Assembly (NCBI GenBank): GCA_911728455.2
Contig: OU452231.1
Location: 15,147,838 to 15,211,837, forward strand
Length of the DNA: 64,000 nucleotides
From: Marthasterias glacialis
Taxonomy: Eukaryota; Echinodermata; Asteroidea; Forcipulatida; Asteriidae
Direction of reading: 5' to 3'
The position numbers and the translations under genes are program-made. Below the pieces are notes generated by a model. That model was not told the origin of the DNA. It did no database searches and was given only the letters and a program-made list of their open reading frames with translations. Below, piece by piece: positions 44,512 to 56,120 of this stretch (position 1 is the first letter of the stretch; each line of letters starts with the position of its first letter).

Positions 44512-46600
44512 GTAAGACTTAAAAAACCCAGTTGTTACATGTATCCTGAATAAAGGGTCAATACAAATTTGAGTGAGCACTACCTTTACAAATTGAATGA
44601 TGAAAGATTAGTGCAGGTATTGGTTTTTACTATTTAAAGGTAAACATACAAATATTTCAAAATCATGTAGAAGTTTTGGTGCCCATTTAAAACCTTTTAC
44701 TTGGTTCACCTTTTGTGCTATTGGGTCATTCTCTGAAAAGTGAGCCTGAACCATCAAAATTTAAACCTAGTTGTACACGAATGCTATTGGTTCCATCATG
44801 TGGCAAAATAATTGAATTTATTAATGTGAAAAAAAAATTGTAAAAGAAGTGTGGTTTGGGCCAGAAAACATCAATTTCCGTGATTAATCCAATTTCCAAA
44901 GAATTTTACCCAAAAGTGTAGTTTTCTAGTTTTTGTATGTACATATTGTTTAGCAATGCTTTTTCTTTTAAGTGGAGGTAATAATTATTTCGTTGGGGGT
45001 AGTTTAAAGTTGATTTTCCACAAAATCAAAAATAAGATAAATAATGAGGTGTTAACAACCTCTGCAAATTGTTTTGCAAAACACAACGTCACACACGTGA
45101 CAAAAATTCATGAAAGTTTTAATATAACGAAAACCGTAATGAAAAAAAAGTGGCACTTTTTATTATAAACAAGTTTACATAGTCTTTACATTATGATTAA
45201 AAACAATTTAAAAAAAGGTACAACATTCCGGAAAATACAGAAAAATAAGGGGTCAGACACATGACATTTGGTCACACATTAATGTAAGATTTAGCATTAT
45301 TCAAACTTTGAACAAGTAATACAGACTAGAGATGACATAGTTTAACACATTTGAGCAATTACACCATCTTGAAGAGGTGGATGCTGTCTGTCGCATAGTG
45401 TTTTCGCTCCGTGTACTGAATTGCTACAGTGTATTTGGAAAGTGTTTAATCCAAGATGTGTAGCAAGATTTTGTTTTGAAGTGAATATTAGTACTCAGAG
45501 TTTTGTTCTTTTTGCTTGTAGTCACAATTAAACTGTGTTTAAGTGACAAAATTCCTGCTTAGAAACAAGTGAGCCAATTGTCACACACGTTACAAGAGTT
45601 TTTGGTCACACACGTAACACCACTTTTTCTATTGCCACACAAAATAACAAAAAAAAACTCAACCCAGATGACTGCTGCCAATGATAGAGCCAAGTCTATT
45701 CTAAGTATCTATAGAAGTTTCGAGAATTAAAGCTCAGCTAAATCACAGAGGATTCTTTGAGGGTACCGCTGGCACAAAGAAACCCTGACTTGGCAACACC
45801 TGGAGAACAAGATTCTCTTTATTGGATAAAAAAAAAAATAGTTTGATAAAGCAAACTTGTTCAACTTATCAATAGAGGGTAGCGGGCCGACTTTGGACTT
45901 TGGACCCCCTGTGTGTGTGTACTGAGTTGTGCACAGTGGTGCACAGACGACATAGAGTCGGCGACTGTACCTCCCATGTGTGTAGTGTATGTCAGTATAG
46001 ATTAAACGTGGCGCGTTGAGGTTTTGTGTAAGCATGTTTTTAAGGGAAGTGAACTGGTCAAAACTTTAAAAAATACGTAAAAAATCAGGTGATAACGTCA
46101 TCATGACGTCATTCCAGATTTATTTGTAACACGTCTCTGTCTAAACTCACCAAGATTCTACTCTATCAACCATACATGTATTGTTTGGTAGATACACGCC
46201 GTCAAAATGTGCACCTTTAATGTAATACCATGTGACATGTGATGACATCATTCGTATTGGTGGCGCCCTTGCCGGCTGCACTGCCATTTTATTTGCTCTC
46301 TGAGACACCACCAGTTTCCTTCATTATTTCGATTTTAATGTGCTGTTTGAACATTTTATTTGGTTTCTGCTTCTTTGTCAATGTTTGTCTATCAGTTTGA
46401 TTTCAGTACTGTTGGTAATTTTTACATATTTCTTTGTTTAACTGTCTTGGACTGCACAGCACGGTTCCACGTGAGTGTTTGTACATGTATCATAGTGAAA
46501 CGTTAGAGCCGCCATTTTATACTATGCACCAATACACTGTAAAGACTCTCTTTTGTATAAAGGATACAATGACTCGCATCATCATCACTCGACAATTTAC
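44512..46600. other. REC8 intron 2, first part; GTCACACACGT repeats
   Basis: The word GTCACACACGT(G/T/A) recurs at about 45090, 45574 and 45604, with related TCACACAT at 45267. This resembles the subterminal repeats of a DNA element, but I could not find its ends. No coding. Confidence 0.35.
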
Positions 46601-46609
46601 CCCAGAGAA

Positions 46610-47060
46610 ATGGCTTGAATTCAAACAGCTTAACATTGTACGTACAACTAAGAGAGGCTACCAGGGAGGCACGGTTACGTAAGAATTTTTCAATTCCAAC
46701 ATTGATTACTGCTCCAACTCAGTCATCATTACAAAAGCTATGTCATACGAAGTCTGTATGTCAGCATAACTTAGTTTGTGATCCACTGCAGTCATCACCA
46801 GCTGTAACAACAACCAAAAAATCAAGACTATAGCAATATTAAACGCAAATTTACTGAAACAGAAGACCATTTCTATCAGTGATTTCATCATTCGTGAAAA
46901 AATAGACCTCACAATCACTGAATTGTGGCTATCAGGAGATGATCACGGCAGTTGTCCACTTGCCAATAAGTAACATTTACAATCAATCTAGTGTACATGG
47001 CAGAGGAGGTGGACTGTGCCGTTTCGCTCACCAAGGCATATTACAATCAAGCAAAACCAC
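46610..47060 (+). pseudogene. CR1/L2-type LINE endonuclease fragment
   Basis: One frame (about 46828-46972) reads TIAILNANLLKQKTISISDF and then DLTITELWLSGDDHGS, the N-terminal block of an AP-like endonuclease (LNARSL, then ITETWL in the family). Upstream, in another frame, there is a KRGYQGG-type linker. Downstream, GRGGGLCRF matches the conserved R-GGG-V block. Frameshifts and stops separate the pieces, so it is a dead copy. LINE families nick target DNA with this domain before reverse transcription. Confidence 0.65.
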
Positions 47061-47378
47061 CAACAACAATTCAAGTCTTTTGAACACATGGATGTTGGTG
47101 TGTCTGTTGGTTGTTAGTCTGCAAAAACCCTAAAAAGATACAAATAAACAACTTCCATATAAACACTAAGCTTTGGAAAATACCACTGAGCAAAGAAATT
47201 CATATGAAGAATAGTAATGATACAAAATAAGCCAAGAAAATCAAAGTATAAAATTGTGAGTCCAAACTCAAATTACAAAGTTAAGTCAAAGTTCAATTTG
47301 AAAATACAAGGCATGTATGCTTTAACTTGCACAGTAAAGAGAAGAACAATAGCCAAGTAAATGTGCAAATGACCTAAG

Positions 47379-48330
47379 AATCATGTTCCTAGCTGTAACA
47401 ACTTTAAAAATGAGGAGCTACTTTTGGCTTGACCGGAAGTAGAGGTCACAGAGGTCACGCAATGTGCAACAGAGCAGGGTCTTCCCTTACCTTGGTATTA
47501 GAGGAAAGAATCATGTTCCTAGCTCTTACCATTTTTAAATAAAGAGCTACTTACGGTTTGATCGGAAGAGCTACTTCCGGTTTGACCGGAAGTAGAGGTC
47601 ATAAAGGTCACGCAATGTGCAACAGAGAAAGATCCTCCCTAACCTTGGTATTTGGTGAAAGAATCATGTTCCTAGGTCTTACCATTTTTAAATGAGTAGC
47701 TACTTCCGGTTTGACCGGAAGTAAAGGTCAGAGAGGTCACGCAATGTGCAACAGAGAATGACCTTCCCTTACCTTGGTATTTGGTGTAAGAATCATGTTC
47801 CTAGCCCTTACCATCTTTAAATGAGGAGCTACTTCCGGTTTGACCGGAAGTAGAGGTCACAAAGGTCACGCAATGTGCAACAGAGAAAGATCCTCCCTAA
47901 CCTTGGTATTTGGTGAAAAAATCATGTTCCTAGGTCTTACCATTTTTAAATGAGTAGCTACTTCCGGTTTGACCGGAAGTAAAGGTCAGAGAGGTCACGC
48001 AATGTGCAACAGAGAATGACCTTCCCTTACCTTAGTATTTGGTGTAAGAATCATGTTCCTAGCCCTTACCATTTTTAAATGAGGAGCTACTTCCGGTTTG
48101 ACCGGAAGTAGAGGTCACAAAGGTCACACAATGTTAAACAGAGAAGGGCATCCTAACCTTGGTACTTGCCTCTGACTACATTTGAATGAGGAGCTACTTC
48201 CGGTTTCACCGAAAGTAGAGGTCACTCAGAGAATGTAGATGTGCAACATAGAATGACATTCCCTAACCTACAATCTGATGTAAGAATTGTGATTTTATAA
48301 TAAAAACTTCTTAAGTTATGAATTTTTGAA
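47379..48330 (-). repeat. 129-bp tandem array with ETS-palindrome and DR3 motifs
   Basis: Units begin with TCATGTTCCTAG at 47381, 47511, 47664, 47793, 47922 and 48051 (period 129; one 153-bp unit contains a 24-bp local duplication), plus a decayed unit to 48330. Nearly every unit contains the palindrome ACTTCCGGT, TTG, ACCGGAAGT. It is followed by AGGTCA, three bases, AGGTCA (for example 47443-47457). Units alternate in two subtypes, giving a 258-bp dimer. Related modules form the body of the Helentron-like elements, here inverted. Confidence 0.85.
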
Positions 48331-48640
48331 TATTTGAACTTCCGGTTTGAACCGGAAGGTCAGGTCAAAATTGGGGTCATGTCTGTAAGGCGTTAATACA
48401 GTTTTGGATGACCTTTCCGATGATGTGTAGATTGTAAAATTCCATTGTGTACTTCAGGAGTTATGATTTTTTGAAATAATAAACTTTGATTTAATGTAAT
48501 TCGACACCTGATGACGTCATCATGACATCACAACAACGGTTTTGTCTCCTTGCCATATACTACCCATGTATGAATTTTCAAGGTTATGTGACCTTCGGAA
48601 GTGTGCATTTGAAAGTGGACAATCGCCAGGGAGAAGAAGA
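48331..48640 (-). mobile_element. Helentron-like body module, minus strand
   Basis: ACTTCCGGTTTGAACCGGAA, then ACTTCAGGAGTTATGATTTT and CACCTGATGACGTCATCATG match, in the same orientation, the minus-strand modules at 38960-39140 (AAACTTTGAATTAATG, CCTGATGATGTCAC). It links the 129-bp array to the type-2 hairpin array. Confidence 0.6.
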
Positions 48641-48815
48641 AGAAGAAGTATTAAAAAAAAAACCGAACAAAAACAAGAGGTTCGGACCAGAGTCCGAACA
48701 CCTAAAAAACCACACAAAAACAAGAGGTTTTCGGACTTGAGTCCGAACACCTAAAAAACGAACAAAATCAAGAGGTGTTCCAGGCTGAGTGCCCGAACAC
48801 TTAACAAAACCAGAA
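48641..48815 (-). repeat. GAA microsatellite and tandem hairpin array, type 2
   Basis: A (GAA)n tract is followed by three inverted repeats with A-rich spacers. Cores are CGGAC, CAGA, GTCCG and CGGAC, TTGA, GTCCG, then GGTGTTCCAGGC, TGA, GTGCCCGAACAC. They are close relatives of the array at 27870-28050, but in a different unit order. Its position, body-microsatellite-hairpins, mirrors the 5' head of the minus-strand element at 40186. Confidence 0.8.
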
Positions 48816-49269
48816 ATTATAAATAAACAAATCACAACTTAGTGATAAGTAATACTTACAAAGATAGGTTTTAAAAATATCAAAAAGTATCTGCTGATCT
48901 GATTGAAGCGGGTAGCCCATTCCATAATTGGGGGGCATATATTATAAATGAATGATCGCCATATAGTTCTACGAAGTGGCTTCTGTAAACTTACCGTACC
49001 GGAGGTTGTCGATTGCGCATTAGTTTAACACTTAAAGTTCACAAAGATAACCTGGAGCTATTCCCGTTATAATCTTGTAAACAAGACACAAATATGTTAA
49101 ATTTCGAATGCTTATTACTGGGAGCCAGTGTAAACTTTTCAGCACTGGAGTAATATGCTCATATTTTTTCAATATAGTGACAAGGCATGCGGCTGAATAT
49201 TGAATTACCTGTAATTCCTGAATTCAAACTCAGGTATGCCAAAAAGCAAAATGTTACAATAATCAAGCT

Positions 49270-50420
49270 TGGAAGTCAAAGAATGGATCAATTTCTCAGT
49301 TGACTTCCCGCGGTCAAGCAGGTTACATATTTTACCATTTCGCCTTTTAGCTTTGTGACATGTGCAGACACAGTCTCTGATGCATCTAATATAACCCCAA
49401 GGTCACAGACTTCTGGAAGAGAATGAATTCTTTGTACCGAACAAGGCCTTTGAAGACCTTCCCTACCAAATCTAATAACCTCACTTTTGTTGTCATTGAG
49501 TGCCAACAAATTCTTTTTGCATCCACTGACCTATTTCAACGACACAATGCTCAATGTTGGTAATTGGGACATGGTCACATGCGCAAGTCATGTACGGTTG
49601 GGTATCATTTGCATACATCATAATTCAAACCATGATGTAATATTATCTCTTCACTGGGTGCAGTGTAAAGGCTAAACAACACAGGTCCTAATACAGAGCC
49701 CTTGGGGATACCACAGTTAAGCGGCAGTACATCAGACACCATTGACCCAACACACACATGCTGTGTTCGCCCTTGTACATGTAGGTAGGACTTAATTAAT
49801 CCATTCAAACACAGTACCAATAATTTGAAACCTACAATGCAGCCAGTGCAGTAAGATGTTGTGATCAATGGTGTCAAACGCAGCTGAATAATCAAGTAAA
49901 ACATGAACGACATCATATTGCATGTCAAGGGCACTTAGCACATCGTTTTGCACTCGTACAAGTGCAGTTTCTGTGCTTTGACCTTTTTCTATAGACTAGT
50001 CCGAGCAGCTTGTTCATGGGCGTTTACACCACTGCAACTATCGAGGCACACACACTGTGAATTCTCCATGCTCATTGGTACATTGAATGCATATTTTCAC
50101 GGGTAGTTTCTACCTTTCTGTGAAAGATCTTGGCAAACGTTTTAGGTAATGTTGGCAAGTCCAGGTCAGGAGTCACTGTAGTCATTGTTCTCTTTGTGCC
50201 TGTGATCTCATCAATTACATGAAATAAAGTTCCTGTGTCTGGCAAAAGACATTGGACCATGTGTTTCGACCACATATTGTTTATGGCCTTTTCGTTGGGT
50301 AAAACCTTTACATTGTCAATCTTACTGTTGTAGCATGTACATGACGTAGGCTCGGAGCAATGAAAATTGATGTGAAACTCTGCTGTAATTAAAATGAGGA
50401 TAGCTAGAGGCATAACACAA
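49270..50420 (-). pseudogene. CR1/L2-type LINE reverse transcriptase fragment
   Basis: In 5' to 3' order on the minus strand: a linker frame with LFHVIDEITGTKRTM and LPKTFAKIFHRKVETTR (about 50290-50100); an RT frame with NCGIPKGSVLGPVLFSLYTA (about 49730-49660), the conserved G-x-P-x-GSVLGP block; then a catalytic-site frame reading YANDTQ, where the family has YADDTQ; then LALNDNKSEVIRFG. The changed Asp, the frameshifts and missing segments show that it is inactive. Confidence 0.8.
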
Positions 50421-50724
50421 ATGACTTGGTGATAAATTTCCAAACAAAAACAGTAATGGGCACAAAAAGCCAACACCATGGTAGGATGACATATACTATA
50501 GTTAGTGCACACAGTTTACACAGAGTTTTAACTCGAAAGTTTACCTCAAAAGTCACACTTTAGACTTCCAAAAGACAAAAATAAACTCACAGATGTCATG
50601 GATGTAATGCATGATGTCTCAGGAAGCAACCATCATAAATTCAGAAGATGATGTTAAAAAACTAAACAAGATTTAAACAGATCAAAACAAAAAGTTTACA
50701 GCAGTAAAAAATTCCGTTGCAGCT

Positions 50725-51045
50725 ATGTCAAACAGCGCCCTCAGACCAGCACCAGTCAAGACCAAAAACACCACAGTGGTGGCCTTTATCAACAGACAAG
50801 GTGGTACCAGTTTGTCCCAAGTGTGTTTTCTGACCAGGGATCTGTTCCAGTGGGTCTTCAGGAATGGGGTCCACCTACAAGTGGCACAACCAGGGGGAAG
50901 AGAACAATGTAGCCGACTGTCAACAAGACGAGTCTACGACAGTAGGATAAAACATTTTACGACATGGTGCAACGAACAGACAGTGGATCTGCTGTCGGCA
51001 TCTTTATCAGTTACTGTTTTTCCTGCTACACTTGTTCAAAGCTAA
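50725..51045 (+). pseudogene. DIRS-like retrotransposon: RNase H end and tyrosine recombinase start
   Basis: A 106-codon frame. The part TTVVAFINRQGGTSLSQVC and then QPGGREQCSRLS is the end of the RNase H domain of DIRS-type elements. It is followed directly by RRVYDSRIKHFTTWCNEQTV, the N-terminal (SAM-like) part of the YR integrase of the same elements, with a spacer deleted between them. It breaks off after SVTVFPATLV, before the catalytic Arg-His-Arg-Tyr region. DIRS elements integrate with a tyrosine recombinase instead of a DDE integrase. This is a truncated relic. Confidence 0.7.
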
Positions 51046-51358
51046 CTAAACCATTGGAACAGTAAAAATATATATAGATTGGTGACAGGGCAGATAACGA
51101 CAGGACACATACGCTCGAAACTCGGTGGGATCCGCCTGATTCCAAAGACCACCTTTTTGACAAAGAACCAGACTCCAGATTTCAATCCCCAGGATAAAGT
51201 CTTAATCCCTGAGATGTCCCTGAGATGTCCTTGGTCCCCTCAGACAAACTAGGGTGACCAGTGCGATCCCTAAAGTGGTACTTCGCATGTACTTAACCAC
51301 TTAGGGTTGACTGTGCACACTCAGTTATTTATCATGATAGTCACTCCCCATGGTGCTG

Positions 51359-51636
51359 TGTCTAGACCAAAGATTATAGAGCGCCGTAGGCGCAAGATGG
51401 GGAACTGGGCCTTTATCTATACTAGTAGAAAGTGAAATTCGCATGGGCGCCATTTCGGCAAGTGATTGCCTATGTTTGGCACTGATAGCATTTGTCGTTG
51501 TCTACAATGGTCCCCACGTTTCAGTGCTGTATCAATGGGGTTCACTTGCGGAAATGGCGTCCAGTGAGGTTTCACATTTCAGCCAGAGTTCCCCATCTTG
51601 CGCCTACGGCGCTCTATAATCTTTGGTCCAGACATA
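51359..51636. mobile_element. MITE-like imperfect palindrome, about 278 bp
   Basis: The outer 47 bases of each arm match with one difference (left TCTAGACCAAAGATTATAGA, then GCGCCGTAGGCGCAAGATGG; right its complement, with TCTGGACC). Weaker complementarity (GGCGCCATTTCGGCAAGTGA against GGACGCCATTTCCGCAAGTG) extends to the centre near 51500. No clear target duplication. Non-coding, although shadow frames run across it. Confidence 0.75.
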
Positions 51637-53137
51637 CATGTATCATTACAAGATGGATTACCTCAGCAATACAATTTGCCAATCCATTCTGGCCGTCTAG
51701 CTGGGGTCCCTCTGTGCAGTCCCTCATACTTTTCAGGGGAGTTCATTTATCAGACATTACTCAAGCAGCCTGCTGGAAGTCAGCATCTACTTTTACCGGT
51801 TGCTACCCTCATGACGTACATACTCCAGACAGGATGCAGAATGGGAAAGACAGTGCTCTCAATTGCTCCCTTGCTTCCTCTATTTTTTTATTTAATTTTT
51901 TTTTCATGCTTGGAAATTTCAGACACTCTGAAAGTGAGCTGAATTTTTTTACATGGAGTTGGGTGGACAGAGAGAAATTACAATCATTTGGTAGAACAGA
52001 GAAAATACATTAAAGTGTACCAAAGCAGTAGTTGGTTGATACAGAAAGAAAAAATTAGAAATTGTCAGCATGGTAATTAAAAGTTTGGTTTCAACAAAAA
52101 TCGTGCATGTTTTACTCGCTTACATGTATGAAATGGCACTATGTGCTGGGGGCCATCCCAAACATAGCCCGGTCGGGATAGGATTAACCCTATTTCAAAC
52201 TGATACTAACCCCCGACAACTCCATAAAGGATGTTTTTTCTTCACTCTGAAGTATTAACAAGATTTTCGGCTGTCTTGTGCTTGCACCAAGCACACACCA
52301 GACACATATAATAAACCTTATTGCAGTGCGCACCAGCAACGGTTTACCAGAACGATTTACCCTGCCGCTTTAGCACATAACTTCCCAAAAGAGTTTGACA
52401 CACAAGCCTCTTCACTTTGTTTTCAAGCCCCCCCCCCCCTATTTTGTTATTTGGCAGAAAAAGCCCTCAAAACCAACTGATTTACCATTGCCACCCAAAA
52501 ATACAAAGAAAAAGAAATACTCTCATTTATTATACTGTACTACGGTAAATCCTTGTGGGTTTGAATTCTAATCTAAACGACTTAATTTCTAAAATAAAAA
52601 AATATTTATGCCTTACCCTGGAAACAATGAGTGTTGATTGTGTCAACACACTCGTAGGTTTTTTCCTCTATTTTTTATTATTATTTTTTTTCATGCTTGG
52701 AAATTTAGCACAATCCCTGTCATATCTCGTTGGGCCTACCCACTGCTCCCAATCAATGTTGGTTCTCATTGCAGGGTCTGCACTCCAGTTGGGATTAACC
52801 ATATTTGGCCAGGATTGTAGGTCCAGCACCTCTACATAAGTCACTTTATAATAAAATAAGATTAGACCTATAATGTTACTTTCTTCAGTTGTCATCTAAA
52901 GACCACATTCCACTCAGCTCGCACGCTCAGGGTTTGTGAAATTTGAGTCTAGATCATAAAATTCATAAATAGTCTGTGATACTGTATTAAAAACTTTGCC
53001 TTACTGTATCATTTGTAGACCCTTCCCATACTGCTGTGAGGAGGGAAACATGGATGGATGCACATGTGCATCCATTATTTTTGCCCATACTGCTTGTCAA
53101 TTTGTGATTATTAATATACCCTCTTTTGTCTTCCTAG

Positions 53138-53277
53138 TGATGATATCATGAAGTATATATGCCTCAAGGCTGAACCAGTGAAACATGGAGCACATCCACG
53201 TCTTTCTCTCTACTTATCTTCGCAGCTTATGTTTGGTGTTGCTAAAGTCTATGAGAAACAGATTGATTATTTTAGTG
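53138..53277 (+). CDS. REC8: REC8-like meiotic cohesin kleisin, exon 3
   Basis: Acceptor TTGTCTTCCTAG, 140 bases, donor GTGAGT. The first base completes the Cys codon of the K-T-C motif. The exon reads DDIMKYICLKAEPVKHGAHP and then RLSLYLSSQLMFGVAKVYEK and QIDYFS. The RLSLYLS-x-QL-x-x-GV-x-x-VY-x-x-Q-x-x-Y pattern is the most diagnostic part of the Rad21/Rec8 N-terminal domain. The SLYLSxQL form fits REC8 rather than RAD21 (usually RTSGHLLLGVVRIY). It ends in phase 1. Exon 4 was not found in the remaining 10.7 kb, so the third intron probably extends beyond the window and the gene is partial here. Confidence 0.9.
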
Positions 53278-53534
53278 GTGAGTACACTTACAAAGTATGT
53301 TAAGAGCCTTTGGTGTAGGTAAGGATTACGGATTATTTGGCGCAAAAAGTTGGGCGAGTAGCGGCAAAAAAAAAAAAAAAAAAAAAGGAGACGCCAAATA
53401 TGGCGGCGCCCATGTACAGTGAAAATAGAATAGGCCAGACTCAGGAAACAATGTCACTGAGCTAGCTAGCTTTAACCTTTAAGTAACCGGGTGTAAGGCC
53501 CCATAAAATTAAATATTTTGTGTACATCCCACTC

Positions 53535-53784
53535 CCCGTCCACCATATTATTGAACAATTACACAGTCGTTTCTTTGACACTTGCTTTACGCACACCGCT
53601 CCACTTCGATCGTCCCCATGGCTTCTTTGATGAGCGATTCCGCTTGGCGCGCGCTCTATACGTCCACCATATTATTGAACAATTACACAGTCGTTTCTTT
53701 GATCGTCCCCATGGCTTCTTTGATGAGCGATTCCGCTTGGCGCGCGCTCTATACGTCCACCATATTTGTGAACATTTTACATAA
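53535..53784 (+). repeat. 93-bp tandem duplication
   Basis: GATCGTCCCCATGGCTTCTT at 53608 recurs at 53701, followed each time by GATGAGCGATTCCGCTTGGC, the GCGCGCTCTATACGTCCACC stretch and CATATT. The flanking CATATTATTGAACAATTACA also occurs twice. It lies directly upstream of the candidate exon at 53785. Confidence 0.8.
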
Positions 53785-53873
53785 ATGGCATCGAAACAAC
53801 AGAACCCAAGACTGTGCGGTGTATGTGTGCTGGATCCTGGTGTATTTGTGTTGTGGTGGCCGGGACGCGAAAG
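53785..53873 (+). CDS. Candidate first coding exon, unknown gene
   Basis: ATG (context ATAAATGGCA) opens 29 codons starting MASKQQNPRLCGVCVLDPGV, with Cys-x2-Cys, then a GTGAAT donor at 53874, phase 2. The GC-richer duplicated sequence just upstream could be promoter-like. No family recognised and no downstream partner seen. Confidence 0.25.
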
Positions 53874-54488
53874 GTGAATTTATTTATTTATTTTTTTTCT
53901 CCCAAAATTTTCATTTTGTGGCGGCGAAAGTTTTTAATTTTTTTCCAAAGACATTTTTTTTCGGTGGCAATCCAAGTAGTTAAAAAAAAATGGCCTAACT
54001 ACTTGTTCAGATAAAAATAGTGCTTGTTCAGATAAAAATAGCGTCATGGAGTATGAGATTGTTAAATATAAACTTCAAATGAATCATGATAAACCTTCCT
54101 ACCACAGACTTCTACAAAGCTCCATACCATCTAGGCTAGCATTGGGTACCCAGGTTTCTTCTATTTTACATCTGGTATAAGTTGAAAACCCCTTGGCTTG
54201 TGTACTGTGTCTCCACTTAGCCTCCATGCACACAGTCTCCTGTGGTATTTTTTGTGGAAAGAGCCAGTTGGACAAGAGAGTGTGTAGAGGAAGGAATTTC
54301 TTAGCCTTATTATTTATTAAGTTTTAAAATACTTTTGTTTTGAATGTAGCTCCACTGGAAGAGCTTCTTTTTTTTTATGCAAAAAGTCAGATTTCTTTTA
54401 GCGAACTTGGTTTTCACCTAAGTTATTGTAGTTAATAGAATATAGAGATTTGTTGAGTTACCGGTAACTTGTTGTTGTCAGTATATAA

Positions 54489-55781
54489 GGCCGAACAAAA
54501 TAATAGTTGTGTTTCCTATTACACTGTGGATGGGAATAGGGTAGGTAGGGGGGTAATATCTTTTTTTTTTGCTTAAAGTTTTTATGGCTCCGAAAATTAG
54601 GGTAGGCTAATGTTCCTAAATGTTTTTTTTTTGCGCACTTAATTTAAAGACTGACCATGTCAAATTTGCGAAGGCCTGTATTTTGTCTTCTGTGTCCGGG
54701 TGTCCTAATGTAAATGCAGAGTTTATTGTTGATTCAAGTGGTAACGATCGCATCATGTTTGTAGTGGTCAACCTGGGGAGCATCTATCCCACGTCAACGC
54801 GAACACTCCCCCTGTCCCCGGTGCCGCCATGTTGCAAACGGCCTTGCAAACTATACTGCGAGGAAACACACGGCCTCGAGCAGTCAGTCGAGTCACGATC
54901 GAAAGCGTCGTGGTATCACACGTGTTTGCAGCCAGAAGCAGGGCACCAAGCTTGTGTTGACCCACAATAATATGTGCGTTATCCCGATTGGCCAGTAAGT
55001 GGGCAAAAAAAATTCACAACCAATAGCAAGTGAGCTTTCAAAACACACTCATGTTGACCAACGTTTTACATTGCCTGGTACCCAACTGTGAAAAGTTTCC
55101 TGTCATTGGACTTGGAGGTGACGTCAAGTCAAACATTTTCCAAAACACTTTCCTCATTATTAATGGAGCCTAAATTAATTGAAAATACGCACACAAAAAA
55201 ACCCTTTCAGAAATTATAATGTCAACTTCATCAAACAAATTACAACTTTATCTGCAGATTTAGCTTATTAATTGGCATTATAAATTTTTGAAACACCCCT
55301 ACGCTCCTTTTTCGACGAGCCCAAACACGTCACAGAACCGCGCAAAATAGTAATCACGCAAGTTGAAAATTGTGCACATTCGCGCACGTAAATGTTTTAA
55401 TTTGCGTAGGTATATCTTCAATTTGCGTAAGTTAAGCACACTGATAGAACATGTAACACAACAACTGAATTTGCCAACGGAATTGGAACGACTTGTACTT
55501 TTGTAGGAGCTAGCTCACGAAATTACGTGGTGGTACGATCGAAGTGACCAAGGTACGAAATGGAAAAGGTTCGAAGTGTCCGACATTCATGTTTGAATGA
55601 GTAAAAAAACAAAGGAAAAAACGAAGAAGAAATCCAGGACGATGTGCACAAAAATGAGGTTTAGGGTCGGCACCATAAGATTTTATTTTATATCGTTTTT
55701 ACGAATAAAAAGATGTAGGGTCGGCGTGATTTTCTAGGGACGGTCGGGTAACCGGAAACACAACTATTATTTTGTTCGGCC
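54489..55781. mobile_element. PIF/Harbinger-like non-autonomous element
   Basis: Perfect 28-bp terminal inverted repeats (54489-54516 and 55754-55781) start GGCCGAACAAAATAATAGTT. They are flanked by the 3-bp duplication TAA (54486-54488 and 55782-55784). A TWA target and a GG-C start are the hallmarks of PIF/Harbinger. No transposase or Myb-like frame inside. The 54620-54970 frame has no recognisable domain. Inserted in REC8 intron 3; the perfect repeats suggest recent activity. Confidence 0.85.
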
Positions 55782-56120
55782 TAACAAGAATAGATTCAAA
55801 TAGGAACCAACTAAATCGATGGTAGGCTGTGTGGCCATCATATCTGTTATTATAATGGTTGGCAATAAACAGTTGAAAAGTTCAGGGGGCAATTATAAAC
55901 AATGTCGTTAAAATGTCCCTTTTAGTTTCGTGACATAACCCATATAGTTTTTAACTAAGGTTTAAATATTTAACATTTGTGTTGGGTTATTATAATGACA
56001 TAGTTGCAGTCTTGAAAATTAAATTACCGTTAATTGCGCAAACATTTGAAAGACTTTAAAAAGAGTAAGCAAACCAACAACAAAAATAAATAACACAAAA
56101 AAAAAATCAAATGAAAATAC

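Noticed and set aside
51492..52013. 173- and 114-codon plus-strand frames at 51492-52013
   Set aside because: They run across the MITE palindrome and low-complexity T-rich DNA, with no recognisable motif.
54620..54970. 116-codon frame inside the Harbinger-like element
   Set aside because: No Harbinger nuclease or Myb-like motif; Cys/Pro/Ser-rich without pattern.
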